From Sphingomonas sp. Leaf242 (lineage in GTDB: Bacteria; Pseudomonadota; Alphaproteobacteria; Sphingomonadales; Sphingomonadaceae): a DNA stretch of 64,000 bases. The DNA lies in the NCBI RefSeq assembly GCF_001422045.1, contig NZ_LMLW01000009.1, positions 248,001-312,000 on the forward strand, given 5' to 3'. The notes under the pieces were generated by a model. That model saw only the letters and a list, made by a program, of their open reading frames with translations. It had not been told where the DNA came from and did not search any database. Below, one piece after another: positions 41,291 through 52,728 of the stretch. Position 1 is the stretch's first letter. Each line of letters begins with the position of its first letter. The position numbers and the translations under genes are program-made.

Positions 41291-44245
41291 TTAGCCGAAG
41301 GTGCGCTGCCACCAGCCGCGGCGGGGGGCGCCGTCGGGGTCGTCGTTGGCGCCGTCATCGGTACGGGGGGTCGCGACGTCCTGGGGCTGGACTTCGGCCT
41401 TGGGCGGGGTGGTTGCGATCGGCTCGGCGAGCGGCTCGCTGGTCGGGGCGGCATCGCCGGCATCGAGTACGGCTGCTTTCCGCGGGCGACCGCGGGGCTT
41501 GGCGACCTTGGCGGGCGCTTTCTCGACTACCGGGGCTTCGACCACCGCGTCCGACGCCTTGCGACGTGCACGCTTGGGCTTCGGCGCCGACGCTTCGATG
41601 GTCTCGGCGGGCGTTGCGCTCACCTCGTCCATCGTCGCTTCCGCAACCGCTTCGCGACGGCGACGACCGGGCTTGGGTGCAGCCGGCTCGGCCGCGACGG
41701 GCTCCAGAGCGATCGGCGCCGGAACCACTGGCTCCGGTGCAACCGTCTCGGCTTCCGCTTCGACCGCGCGTGGCTTGCGACCACGGCGAGCCTTAGGTGC
41801 TGCATCCGCCACCGCCTCGGCGATGTTCGCCGCAGCGGCTGCCGCACGAGCTCGTGGACGACGGCGCATTTTCCGACCCTCGGCGACTTCCGCCACCGGG
41901 GATTCCTCGACGAACGGTTCGTACGCGGGCTCGTAAGGCGGCTCGGCATAGGTCGACTCGACCGGCTCGTACGCTTCGGGCTCGGGGGCCTCGGCGATCA
42001 GCTGGGCGTCGTCGACGCTGCTGACGGCGACCGACTGGCCGTTCTCGGCGCCCTGCTCGTTGCGGCGACCGCCGCGACGTCCCCGGCGACCGCGACGACG
42101 ACGGCCTTCGCCCTCTGCGCCATTCGCCTGCTCAGCAGGTGCGCCAGCCTCGACCGCTTCGCCACCGCCGACTTCGACGATGTCGCCCTCGACCTCGTCG
42201 ATCTCCTCGACGTTGGTGTCGGCGTCCTCGAACGAGCCGTCCTCGTTGACGCCCTCAGCTGCACCTTCCTCACCGGGACGTGCACGACCGCGACGACCGC
42301 GACGACGACGGCGCTTCTTGCCGCCTTCACCGTCCGCATCGCGAGCCTCGCGGGGCGCACGCTGCTCGCCATTGCCTTCACGACCGCCCTCACGACGACG
42401 CGGCTGCTCGGCTTCGGCCTCCTCGACCTCTTCCTCCTCGATCTCGTCCTCGATCTCCTCGGGGAGGTCGTCTTCGTCTTCCTCGATGATCTGGACGAAC
42501 TTCGGGGCGTGCGCGGGCGGTGGGCCGCTGGCCTCGACCGTCATATGCGCGCCTTCCTCGTCCTGGCCGGGGATGATCTCGACGATCACGCCGTAGCGAT
42601 CCTCGATCTCGGCGATGTCGGCGCGCTTGCGGTTGAGGATGTACACCGCGGCTTCCTGGCTCGCGCGCAGGGTGAGCAGCGAACCGCGACCGCGTGCGGC
42701 CTCGTCCTCGATCAGGCGAAGTGCGGAGATGCCCGACGACGATGCGGTGCGGACGAGGCCGGTGCCCTCGCAATGCGGGCAAGCACGCGTAGATGCTTCA
42801 AGCACGCCGGTGCGCAGGCGCTGGCGGCTCATTTCCATGAGGCCGAACGACGAGATGCGGCCGATCTGGATGCGCGCGCGATCGTTCTTGAGCGCCTCCT
42901 TCATCGCCTTCTCGACCTTACGGACGTTGGAATTGTTATCCATGTCGATGAAGTCGATGACGACGAGCCCGGCCATGTCGCGCAGGCGGAGCTGGCGGCC
43001 GATTTCCTGGGCGGCCTCGAGGTTGGTCGCGGTCGCGGTCTGCTCGATCGAATGCTCGCGCGTCGACCTGCCGGAGTTGATGTCGATCGAGACGAGCGCC
43101 TCGGTCGGGTTGATGACCAGATAGCCGCCCGACTTCAGCTGGACGACGGGATGGTACATCGCGGCAAGCTGATCCTCGACGCCGGCGCGCTGGAACAGCG
43201 GCACGGGATCGGCGTAATGCTTGATGCGCCGCGCGTGCGTCGGCATCAGCAGGCGCATGAACTCGCGCGCCTGGCGATAGCCGTCCTCGCCCTCGACGAT
43301 GACCTCTTCGATTTCCTTGTTGTAGATGTCGCGGATCGCACGCTTGATCAGGTCGCTGTCGCCGTAGACGAGCGCGGGGGCCGACGCCTTTAGCGTTGCT
43401 TCGCGGATGCCGTCCCACAGGCGGGCGAGGTAATCGAAGTCGCGCTTGATCTCGACCTTCGAGCGTTGGAGGCCCGCGGTGCGGACGATGCAGCCCATCG
43501 ACGGCGGCAGCTGCATGTCGGCCATGATCGTCTTGAGACGCTTGCGATCGCCCGCGTTGCTAATCTTCCGCGAAATGCCGCCGCCGTGCGACGTGTTCGG
43601 CATCAGCACGCAGTAGCGACCGGCGAGGCTCAGGTACGTGGTCAGCGCCGCGCCCTTGTTGCCGCGCTCCTCCTTGACGACCTGGACGAGCAGCACCTGG
43701 CGGCGATGGATCACGTCCTGGATCTTGTAGCGACGGCGCAGGTTCATGCGACGCTCGCGCAGGTCTTCGACCGCGGCATCGTCGGCGCTTGGCTTGCGCT
43801 TGCGACGGGGTGCTTCGCCCGCTTCGCCGCCTTCGAGTTCCTCGGCGACGTCGGGATCTACCCCGCCATCGTCCTCGAAGCGCTCGATGTCGTCCTCGTC
43901 GTCACCCTCGTCTTCGTCCGAGTCGTAGTCGGCGCGCAGCGCTGCTTCCTCGGCGGCGTGCTCGGCTTCCTCGCGGAGCAGCGCGTCGCGATCTTCCTTG
44001 GGGATCTGGTAGTAATCGGGGTGGATCTCGCTGAACGCGAGGAAGCCGTGGCGATTGCCGCCGTAATCGATGAACGCCGCCTGGAGCGACGGCTCGACCC
44101 GCGTGACCTTGGCGAGGTAGATATTGCCCTTGAGCTGCTTGCGTTCGGCACTCTCGAAATCGAATTCCTCGATCCGGTTACCCTTGACGACTGCGATCCG
44201 GGTCTCTTCCCGGTGGCGTGCGTCGATCAGCATGCGCGTTGTCAT
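41291..44245 (-). CDS. rne: Ribonuclease E/G
   Basis: A 984-residue RNase E. The N-terminal S1 domain (from about 35) is split by an acidic insertion (about 95-165, Asp/Glu runs). RNase H-like and DNase I-like parts follow, with catalytic D388 (SIDINSGRST) and D431 (VIDFIDMDNN), and the Zn-link C489-P-H-C492. From about 600 the tail is disordered, with acidic and Arg-rich blocks ([15 protein letters not shown]), a degradosome and RNA-binding scaffold. ATG 44245 has GGAGAA six bases upstream; a longer frame to 44368 is leader. It has a long 5' region, as expected for self-regulation by RNase E. Confidence 0.93.
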   Translation of the reverse strand: MTTRMLIDARHREETRIAVVKGNRIEEFDFESAERKQLKGNIYLAKVTRVEPSLQAAFIDYGGNRHGFLAFSEIHPDYYQIPKEDRDALLREEAEHAAEEAALRADYDSDEDEGDDEDDIERFEDDGGVDPDVAEELEGGEAGEAPRRKRKPSADDAAVEDLRERRMNLRRRYKIQDVIHRRQVLLVQVVKEERGNKGAALTTYLSLAGRYCVLMPNTSHGGGISRKISNAGDRKRLKTIMADMQLPPSMGCIVRTAGLQRSKVEIKRDFDYLARLWDGIREATLKASAPALVYGDSDLIKRAIRDIYNKEIEEVIVEGEDGYRQAREFMRLLMPTHARRIKHYADPVPLFQRAGVEDQLAAMYHPVVQLKSGGYLVINPTEALVSIDINSGRSTREHSIEQTATATNLEAAQEIGRQLRLRDMAGLVVIDFIDMDNNSNVRKVEKAMKEALKNDRARIQIGRISSFGLMEMSRQRLRTGVLEASTRACPHCEGTGLVRTASSSGISALRLIEDEAARGRGSLLTLRASQEAAVYILNRKRADIAEIEDRYGVIVEIIPGQDEEGAHMTVEASGPPPAHAPKFVQIIEEDEDDLPEEIEDEIEEEEVEEAEAEQPRRREGGREGNGEQRAPREARDADGEGGKKRRRRRGRRGRARPGEEGAAEGVNEDGSFEDADTNVEEIDEVEGDIVEVGGGEAVEAGAPAEQANGAEGEGRRRRGRRGRRGGRRNEQGAENGQSVAVSSVDDAQLIAEAPEPEAYEPVESTYAEPPYEPAYEPFVEESPVAEVAEGRKMRRRPRARAAAAAANIAEAVADAAPKARRGRKPRAVEAEAETVAPEPVVPAPIALEPVAAEPAAPKPGRRRREAVAEATMDEVSATPAETIEASAPKPKRARRKASDAVVEAPVVEKAPAKVAKPRGRPRKAAVLDAGDAAPTSEPLAEPIATTPPKAEVQPQDVATPRTDDGANDDPDGAPRRGWWQRTFG

Positions 44246-44785
44246 TATAAATTCTCCGCGCGCGCGCCGGGCCTGTCGGCAGCCGTCGCGCGCTTGATGG
44301 TGGTGCGGTCGGGCACGGACGCCCGGACTCGCGGATGGTATGCGAAACTGCCTCTGCGCGAAGTGCATGCCGCGGGAACTCTCCCTGCGGCGCCCGCACG
44401 ACCGCGAGTCCGTCGGCGAAGGCCGGTCGGAGTGCGGGGCGGGGGGAATGCGTCATTCGAGCGTCAACCTGAATTGCCGCGCCGGCGAGAATCCGCTGGC
44501 GGGCGTCGAGACCGGCGCGTCGCTGGTAAAAACTAGGCGACACACGGCTGTACGACAGGACTAGCACTGCATACCCGATCTCGCAACTGGCCCCGGAACC
44601 GTCGCTTTCGTGGGCGTTTCGGCTCGAAATAGGGGCAGCGAGGCGCAGACTTGCCGGGGCGGCAGAGCCTTGCCGGCAAATACATGGCAAACGGCAAATT
44701 AACCGCACTGCGCAACCGCGTCTTGTGATGCGAGGCGCTATCGCTCGCTCACAGAGATCGGATGTATCGATCAAAGGGGTGTAGC
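44246..44785. other. Divergent intergenic region between rne and amiC
   Basis: These 540 bases separate two divergent start codons and hold no gene I can support. The left part is presumably the long untranslated leader of rne; in other bacteria that leader is cut by RNase E itself, but I cannot assign an element here. On the right, ATTAACC (44698-44704) lies 81 bases before amiC. There are no palindromic repeats, in contrast to other gaps of this size. Confidence 0.55.
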
Positions 44786-46027
44786 ATGGGTTTTCGCTGG
44801 ACCGGCGGCAGGACCGCACGGCAAGGACGCGGGGTGTTGACGGTCATCGCCCTCATCGCCGGCTGGCTGGCGAGCGTTCCCGCCTGGGCGGCGACCGTGC
44901 AGAGCGTCGCGATCCGGGACGGGCGGATCGTCATCCGCTTCGACGAGGCGGTCGGCGATGCCGCCAGCCGCGTGCTGACCGGCCCGCGCCAGATCGCGGT
45001 CGACGTGTCGGGCGCGACTCCGGGGCGGGAGGTTGTCGGGCGCGGGCTGGTGACCGGTGTTACGCAGATGCGCAGCGGGCGATCGGGCATGCGGATGGTG
45101 TTCGATCTGGCCGAGCCGGCGATCGTCACAGATGGCGGCTTCGACTCCGACGGGCGCGAGTTGACGCTGGCGTTGCGCACGGTCGATTACGACCAGTTCG
45201 CGGAAGCCGGGATCGCCGGGCCGCTGAACTTCTTCCCGTTCAATTTCGGGGCTGCGTCGCGGCCGAAGTACAAGGTGTCGGTGCCGGTGCCGCCCAAGGC
45301 GCGGGGCATGAAACTGCCGCGCGTGCAGGGCGACGATACGCGGCCGCTGGTGGTGATCGACGCGGGGCATGGCGGTGTCGATCCCGGCGCGATCGGGCCG
45401 AACGGACTGCGCGAGAAGGACGTGACGCTGAAGGTCGCCAAGGCGATCCGCGACGAATTGCTGGCGTCCGGGCGCGTACGCGTGGCGCTGACGCGGAACG
45501 ACGACCGCTACCTGATTTTACGCGAGCGGTATGGGGTTGCTCGGCGGCTCAAGGGTGATCTGTTCATCTCGATCCACTGCGACAGCACCGGGTCGGAGAA
45601 CGCGACCGGCGCGACGGCGTACACGTTGTCGGAGGTGGCGTCGGATAAGGAAGCGGCGCGGCTGGCGGCGCGCGAGAACAAGGCGGACGTGATCTCGGGC
45701 GTGAACCTCGGCGAGGCGCCGGCGGACGTGTCGTCGATCCTGATCGACCTGACGCAACGCGAGACGATGAACGCCTCGGCGACGTTCGCGCGGCTGCTCG
45801 GGCGCGAGGCTAGGCCGTTGATGCCGTTGAAGGCGAACTTCCACCGGATGGCGTCGCTGATGGTCCTGAAGGCGCCGGACATGCCGTCGATCCTGTTCGA
45901 GACGGGGTATATCTCGAACCCGCAGGACGCGGCGTTCCTGGATAGCGAAGAGGGGCGGCACCGGATCGCGGAGAGCGTGACGCGCGCGGTCGAGGTGCAT
46001 TTCGCGCGGCGGATGGCGGCGCGGTAG
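44786..46027 (+). CDS. amiC: N-acetylmuramoyl-L-alanine amidase AmiC type
   Basis: From ATG 44786 (AAAGGGG six bases upstream) a 413-residue protein: signal peptide ending AWA near residue 35, AMIN domain (about 37-130, septal targeting), and an Amidase_3 catalytic domain (about 188-408). Zinc ligands are H195 (DAGHGG), E210 (REKD) and H264 (SIHCDS), with catalytic E372 (FETGYIS). It splits daughter cells by cutting the amide between MurNAc and the peptide. The EnvC-like protein at 10023 is the expected activator. ATG 44762 is an alternative, but less good, start. Confidence 0.93.
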   Translation: MGFRWTGGRTARQGRGVLTVIALIAGWLASVPAWAATVQSVAIRDGRIVIRFDEAVGDAASRVLTGPRQIAVDVSGATPGREVVGRGLVTGVTQMRSGRSGMRMVFDLAEPAIVTDGGFDSDGRELTLALRTVDYDQFAEAGIAGPLNFFPFNFGAASRPKYKVSVPVPPKARGMKLPRVQGDDTRPLVVIDAGHGGVDPGAIGPNGLREKDVTLKVAKAIRDELLASGRVRVALTRNDDRYLILRERYGVARRLKGDLFISIHCDSTGSENATGATAYTLSEVASDKEAARLAARENKADVISGVNLGEAPADVSSILIDLTQRETMNASATFARLLGREARPLMPLKANFHRMASLMVLKAPDMPSILFETGYISNPQDAAFLDSEEGRHRIAESVTRAVEVHFARRMAAR

Positions 46028-46052
46028 GTTCGGGGAGGGGTGCTCGCTCCTC

Positions 46053-46110
46053 CTTGTTCTCCCGCGAAGGCGGGAGCCCAGACTGGACTCCCGCCTTCGC
46101 GAGAGAACAG
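46053..46110. repeat. Palindromic repeat family C, copy 6
   Basis: CTTGTTCTCCCGCGAAGGCGGGA and CTCCCGCCTTCGCGAGAGAACAG. One mismatch has broken the outer stem of the right arm. It lies between amiC and the OPT transporter. Confidence 0.88.
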
Positions 46111-46187
46111 GCTAGTTACGTTCGATACTGTTTCCTCTGATCGCACATCATGCCACAAGTCGCCCGAATTGTTTTGAGGCTGACGAA

Positions 46188-48161
<1,974 letters not shown>

Positions 48162-48167
48162 CGTGCG

Positions 48168-48238
48168 TGCCCTCACCCTTCCCACCCGGCAAGCGCCGGG
48201 CGGGGCCCTTCCCTCTCCCCCGAGGGGAGAGGGGAGAA
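48168..48238. repeat. Inverted repeat, family G, intergenic copy
   Basis: CCCTCACCCTTCCCACCCGG, CAAGCGCCGGGCGGGGCCCT, then CCCTCTCCCCCGAGGGGAGAGGGGAG. The last part is a strong small hairpin. It is similar in style to the element that entered ileS at 60768, with CCCTCACCCY and CTCCCTCTCCCC blocks shared. Confidence 0.65.
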
Positions 48239-48240
48239 GT

Positions 48241-48298
48241 TTGTTTCCCCGCGAAGGCGGGGATCCAGACTGGGCTCCCGCGTTCGCGGGAGAACAAG
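48241..48298. repeat. Palindromic repeat family C, copy 7
   Basis: TTGTTTCCCCGCGAAGGCGGGG and CTCCCGCGTTCGCGGGAGAACAAG, placed directly after the family G element and just before a family B copy; three unrelated palindrome families are lined up within 260 bases after the OPT gene. Confidence 0.9.
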
Positions 48299-48323
48299 AT
48301 TGGGTTGGGACCTTGGTCCATTC

Positions 48324-48431
48324 CACCACCCCGGCGGAGGCCGGGGCCCAATTGGAAAGGTGGGCGTAACGGAGCGCAGTTCGCCGTTATTTGCGTCCCC
48401 CAATTGGGCCCCGGCCTCCGCCGGGGTGGTG
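48324..48431. repeat. Palindromic repeat family B, copy 5
   Basis: CCACCCCGGCGGAGGCCGGGG and CCCCGGCCTCCGCCGGGGTGG, with centre GGCGTAACGGAGCGCAG and CGCCGTTATTTGCGTCCCCC. The inner box ACGG / CCGT forms an additional inverted pair. Confidence 0.9.
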
Positions 48432-48472
48432 CTTACGCGTGGGAGAAGGATGGCGTCCGTGAGACGCCCCGC

Positions 48473-49756
48473 TCACTTCATCGCAGCAAGCATGTCCTTG
48501 ATCGGCACGAACGCGAAGCCCACCGAGCTGTCGGCGATCCCGTACGGCATGAAGATCGTATCGCCATGCTTCAACGCGCCGCAGCTATACACCACGTTGG
48601 GCACATACCCCTCGCGGTCCTGGTCCTTCGCCGCGAGAATCGGCTGCTTGGTGCGCCCGATCACCTTCGACGGGTCGTCCTTGTCGAGCAGCACCGCGCC
48701 GATCGAATATTTCCGCATCGCGCCGACGCCGTGCGTCAGTAGCAGCCAGCCCTCGTCGAGTTCGATCGGAGGGCCGCAATTGCCGATCTGCACCAGCTCC
48801 CACGGATATTCGGGCGTCAGAATCTTCTCGCCGTCGTCCCAGTCGGTCAGCGTGTCGGACTTGAGCAGGAACAGGTTTTCGCCGTCCTGCCGGCCGATCA
48901 TCATATACTGGCCGTTCACCTTCCGCGGGAACAGCGCCATGCCCTTGTTGCGCGCGGCGGGGCCGGTCATCGGCACGAGGTCGAACGCGCGGAAATCGCG
49001 GGTGCGCATCAGTTCGGACTGGATCACCGAGCCGTTATACGCGGTGTAGGTGCCGATCCACTCGTAGTCGCCGTCCTCGTGCTGGAAGCGGACGATGCGG
49101 AGATCCTCGAGGCCCTTCGACTGCGCCTGCGTGATCGGGAAGATCACCGTGCCGCTCAGCGTGCTGTCGCGGTGGCGATAGACGGTGACGGGGCCGATCG
49201 GCATCTCGTCCTCGCCGCTGCCGACCGCATCGGTCGCGGTCGCGAACGGCGGCTCAGGTGCGAGCTTCATCTGGTTTTCGCAGGTGATGATACCTTCGCG
49301 GAACGCCACCGACGAGATGTGACCCTCGCCGACCGCGCGCAGGCTCATCAGAATTCGCATCGAGCCCGGCGGCATGCCCGACTGGTCGAAATGCGGCACC
49401 GCGCTCGGGTTCATCAGCGCGGCGGCGGCATAGCTGTATTCGTGGCAGAAATACGCGCCGATCAGCTGGCGCTTCTCGTCGCCGATCTCCGCGCCGTTCA
49501 GCCCGAGCATGTCCTCGATCTGGTCGTAGCGCGTCATGAACACGCGCCGCGTCTGCCAGTGGCGTGCCTCGAAATCCTTCAGCACGACCTCGAGCTGCGC
49601 GCGCGCCTGTGCGGGCGACATTTCCAGCACTTCGCCGACGAGCCGCTCGGTGCGGCTCGGTGCGCCGCCATGACCGCCCCAGGCGATATGAAACGGCCGC
49701 ACGACGACACGCGAAGGGTCCGCGTGCAGCCGCAGCTGGTGGTTGAACAGATCCAT
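48473..49756 (-). CDS. Glycoside hydrolase family 130 protein (phosphorylase or mannosidase)
   Basis: A 427-residue five-bladed beta-propeller. GH130 marks are IGTYTAYNG, RNKGMALFPRKVNGQYMMIGRQDGENLFL, NCGPPIELDEGWLLLTHGVG, YSIGAVLLDKDDPSKVIGRTKQP and YVPNVVYSCGA. The family acts on beta-mannosides, either as phosphorylase or hydrolase; I cannot assign the activity. No signal peptide is present, so it is cytoplasmic. The gene lies 64 bases after the GT4 fusion gene on the same strand, suggesting a synthesis and turnover pair for one oligosaccharide. Confidence 0.85.
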   Translation of the reverse strand: MDLFNHQLRLHADPSRVVVRPFHIAWGGHGGAPSRTERLVGEVLEMSPAQARAQLEVVLKDFEARHWQTRRVFMTRYDQIEDMLGLNGAEIGDEKRQLIGAYFCHEYSYAAAALMNPSAVPHFDQSGMPPGSMRILMSLRAVGEGHISSVAFREGIITCENQMKLAPEPPFATATDAVGSGEDEMPIGPVTVYRHRDSTLSGTVIFPITQAQSKGLEDLRIVRFQHEDGDYEWIGTYTAYNGSVIQSELMRTRDFRAFDLVPMTGPAARNKGMALFPRKVNGQYMMIGRQDGENLFLLKSDTLTDWDDGEKILTPEYPWELVQIGNCGPPIELDEGWLLLTHGVGAMRKYSIGAVLLDKDDPSKVIGRTKQPILAAKDQDREGYVPNVVYSCGALKHGDTIFMPYGIADSSVGFAFVPIKDMLAAMK

Positions 49757-49820
49757 CGTAGCAGTGCCCCGCGTCGTTCCACTCAGCGCACCGTCGCCTG
49801 TCAGGCTGTCTCTAGCGTGG

Positions 49821-52091
49821 CTAGGCGACGACGCGCGCCGCTCCTGCCACGCTTTGCGCTGCCTTTGATACCCCTGAAATGGCACAACTTGCGAGTTGGA
49901 GCGCCAAAATCGACTCGGCGCCCTGGTTTCGGTTGAGCCCGGTCGGCATCAGGCCGTCATAGCAACCGCCGTCCGCGACGCTCGCCAGCGGCAGGTCGAG
50001 GTCGTTGACGCCGAGGAACCAGCCGTACGCGCGCAACGCCTCGTCACGCCAGCGCACGTCGCCGGTCGCGTCATACGCTGCGGCGCATGCATCGACGGTG
50101 GCCTGCGCCTCGAGCGGCTGCTGGTCGAACTGCAACGGCTCCGCATAGGGCCGGTTGAAACTCTCCGACCCGACCGCACGGAAACGACCCTCCGGCGAGG
50201 TCTGCTTTGCGACGATCCAGTCGAGCGTGGCGAGGCCACAGTCGATCAGGTCCTGACGCCCGAGCGCCTGGCCTGCGCGGATCAGCGCCTGCGGGAGGCG
50301 CGTATTGTCATAGGCGAGCACGATCTCGAACCACTGCCACTCGGGACGGCGGGCCTTGGCGAGCAGATCGAGATGGACCTTGGGGAAGGCTTCGAGGATC
50401 GACAGCGACAGCTGGTGACCGGGCTTGGCCTCCAGCATCGCCGCCGCGCCGAGCATCGCGAACGCCTGCGCGCGCAAGGAGCCGAGTTCGAGCGCCATCG
50501 ACGCGGTCGAATCGAACATCGCCGTCGCCCAGTCGCGGTGCTTGGCGGCCTGCGCATCGCGCGCGGTGACGCCGAGCGACCAGAGCGTGCGGCCGTTCGA
50601 ATCCTCCGAGCCCGAATCCTCGCACCAGGTGCGATCGAAGTTCATGAAGTTGCGGAACCGGCGCGTGTCAGGGTTCCAGGCGTACTGCACGAACGAGGCG
50701 TAGATCGTCATCCACTTGTCGCGGGTGACGTCGTCGAGATCGGGCAGCGCGCTCATCAACATCAGCGCGCGGCAGTTATCGTCGATGCAGTAGCCGTGGC
50801 GACGATCGGGGATCGAATAGATCGAATGCTGGAGCATGCCGGTCGAATCGCTCATCCGCTCGACCGCGGCGAAATCAGGCGTCAGCTGCTTCAGCGGGGC
50901 TGGCACCTTGGCGAGGCGAAAAGGGCGCGCCGCCACGATCGCACGGATCTCCGTCATCATCGCCTCGGCAAGCTTCGGCCAGATCATCGTGCGGCCGCGC
51001 GCATAGGCACGCTCGGCCAGACGGTTGCGATCGCGGTCGTTCGACATCAGCGCGTCGATCTCGCGCGCGAATGCATCGACGTCACCGAACGGGACGAGCA
51101 CGCCGTGGCCATCCGCGAGGATCTCGGTCGCATGCACGTACGGCGTCGAGATGACGGGCTTGCCGACGCCGATCGCGTAGCTGAGCGTGCCCGACGTGAT
51201 CTGCGCGGGGTTGGTGTACGGCGTCACATAGACGTCCGACGCCTGGAGATAATCGAGCAGTTCGCCATGCTCTAGGAAGGCATCGACGAACGAGACGTTG
51301 TCGGCAACGCCCTTCTCGGCGGCAAGCGCCTTCAGCTTGTCGCGGTACTTCTCGCCCTCGTACGCGACGAGGTTCGGATGAGTCGCGCCGAGCACGACGT
51401 ACAGCAGGTCGGGATGCTTCGCGATCACCGCGGGCAGCGCGTTGATGACCGTCTCGATCCCCTTGTTGGGGGCGAGCAGGCCGAACGTCAGCATGACCTT
51501 ACGGCCTTCCCAGCCGAACTTGTCCTTCAGCGCGGCCGGATCGAGCAGGTCGCGATCTGGCACGCCGTGCGGGATCATGACGATCTGGCGCGAATTGGCA
51601 CCGTAGACGCGCTGGAGGATGTCGCGGCCACGCTCGGCCATCACGACCACGCGGGCGGCGCGACGCAGCAGGCCTTCGAGCACGCGGCGCTCATCGGCAT
51701 TGGGCTTTTCGAGGATCGTGTGCAGCGTGACGATGACCGGCAGCGTGGTGCGATCGAGCAGTGCGAGGATGTGCTCGCCTGCCGGGCCGCCGAAGATGCC
51801 GTATTCGTGCTGGAGCCAGATCGCCTGAGCGCCACTGGCCTCGATCTTCCGCGCGGTGTCGATATAGGCCGACAGCTCGGGCTCGGGGATCGTGCCGGTG
51901 ACTTCGGCCGGGTAGTCGTATTTGCCGGGATGATCGTCCATCGCGTAGACGTCGACTGCGATCTCGGGGAAGCGCGCGCGCATGGCCGTGAAAACGTCGG
52001 TCGTGAAGGTGGCGATGCCACACTGTCTCGGCAGGAAATTACCGATCAGCGCCAGTCGCGCGATATTCCCACCGTCCGCCGGTTTCACCAT
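49821..52091 (-). CDS. GT4 glycosyltransferase fused to an alpha-helical toroid-like domain
   Basis: A 756-residue protein. Residues about 10-390 form a GT-B fold glycosyltransferase of family 4 (FLPRQCGIATFTTDVF, IWLQHEYGIFGG, TFGLLAPNKGIETVINALP, TSGTLSYAIGVGKPVISTPY). Residues about 400-740 are helical with HGYCIDDNCRALML, RNFMNFDRTWCEDSGSED, SNGRTLWSLG, and conserved acidic and Trp residues, which resemble an (alpha/alpha)6 barrel; I infer this. Start 52091 has GAGGGAC upstream. It is followed by GH130. No signal peptide is evident. Confidence 0.82.
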   Translation of the reverse strand: MVKPADGGNIARLALIGNFLPRQCGIATFTTDVFTAMRARFPEIAVDVYAMDDHPGKYDYPAEVTGTIPEPELSAYIDTARKIEASGAQAIWLQHEYGIFGGPAGEHILALLDRTTLPVIVTLHTILEKPNADERRVLEGLLRRAARVVVMAERGRDILQRVYGANSRQIVMIPHGVPDRDLLDPAALKDKFGWEGRKVMLTFGLLAPNKGIETVINALPAVIAKHPDLLYVVLGATHPNLVAYEGEKYRDKLKALAAEKGVADNVSFVDAFLEHGELLDYLQASDVYVTPYTNPAQITSGTLSYAIGVGKPVISTPYVHATEILADGHGVLVPFGDVDAFAREIDALMSNDRDRNRLAERAYARGRTMIWPKLAEAMMTEIRAIVAARPFRLAKVPAPLKQLTPDFAAVERMSDSTGMLQHSIYSIPDRRHGYCIDDNCRALMLMSALPDLDDVTRDKWMTIYASFVQYAWNPDTRRFRNFMNFDRTWCEDSGSEDSNGRTLWSLGVTARDAQAAKHRDWATAMFDSTASMALELGSLRAQAFAMLGAAAMLEAKPGHQLSLSILEAFPKVHLDLLAKARRPEWQWFEIVLAYDNTRLPQALIRAGQALGRQDLIDCGLATLDWIVAKQTSPEGRFRAVGSESFNRPYAEPLQFDQQPLEAQATVDACAAAYDATGDVRWRDEALRAYGWFLGVNDLDLPLASVADGGCYDGLMPTGLNRNQGAESILALQLASCAISGVSKAAQSVAGAARVVA

Positions 52092-52249
52092 ACCCTGTCC
52101 CTCGTTTGAGCGCGCACTTCTGGGAGAACCCGGTCGCGCATCCATTTGAACGGTTCAGGTAGCATAAAGTTTCATCACATACTGCAGTGCAGCACGGGAA
52201 TAATATCAATCTAAATCAAATCGATATTTCGCGTAGTCGTCCTGGGCCC

Positions 52250-52708
52250 TCAACCGCGACCGCGATAGGAGGCGACTCCCTGGTCCGGCAGCCACAGATC
52301 TTGCGGCGGTGCACTCGATTGCCAAAACACGTCGATCGGGATTCCACCGCGCGGATACCAATAGCCACCGATGCGCAGCCACACCGGCTTCATCTCGTCG
52401 AACAGGCGCTCGCCGATGCCGACGGTGCAATCCTCGTGGAACCCGGCATGGTTGCGGAAGCTGCTGAGGAACAGCTTGAGCGACTTGGATTCGACGATCG
52501 TCTCGCCGGGGACGTAGTCGATGACGAGGTGCGCGAAGTCGGGTTGGCCGGTGACGGGGCACAGCGACGTGAACTCGGGCGCCGCGAACCGCACGAGATA
52601 CGTCCGGCCCGGCCGCGGGTTCGGAACATAATCGAGCACGGCCTCTTCTGGAGAGGCGGGGAGGGCGCTGTTCTGGCCGAGATGCAATGGGTTCTGGGGA
52701 GCGGTCAT
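52250..52708 (-). CDS. queF: NADPH-dependent 7-cyano-7-deazaguanine reductase QueF
   Basis: A 152-residue T-fold enzyme of the short (YkvM-like) type. C50, the residue that forms the thioimide, is in [12 protein letters not shown], with D57 in the same motif; [14 protein letters not shown] is the QueF family box and GGIPIDVFW comes near the end. QueF reduces preQ0 to preQ1 for queuosine in tRNA. ATG 52708 stands only 20 bases from the divergent photolyase start at 52729. Other queuosine genes are not in the window. Confidence 0.94.
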   Translation of the reverse strand: MTAPQNPLHLGQNSALPASPEEAVLDYVPNPRPGRTYLVRFAAPEFTSLCPVTGQPDFAHLVIDYVPGETIVESKSLKLFLSSFRNHAGFHEDCTVGIGERLFDEMKPVWLRIGGYWYPRGGIPIDVFWQSSAPPQDLWLPDQGVASYRGRG

Positions 52709-52728
52709 GTGCCGCCATGTAGGATGCG

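Noticed and set aside
41036..43393. A 785-codon open frame on the + strand
   Set aside because: It lies opposite the RNase E tail and begins within two palindromic repeats. The product has no domain and the opposing gene is certain.
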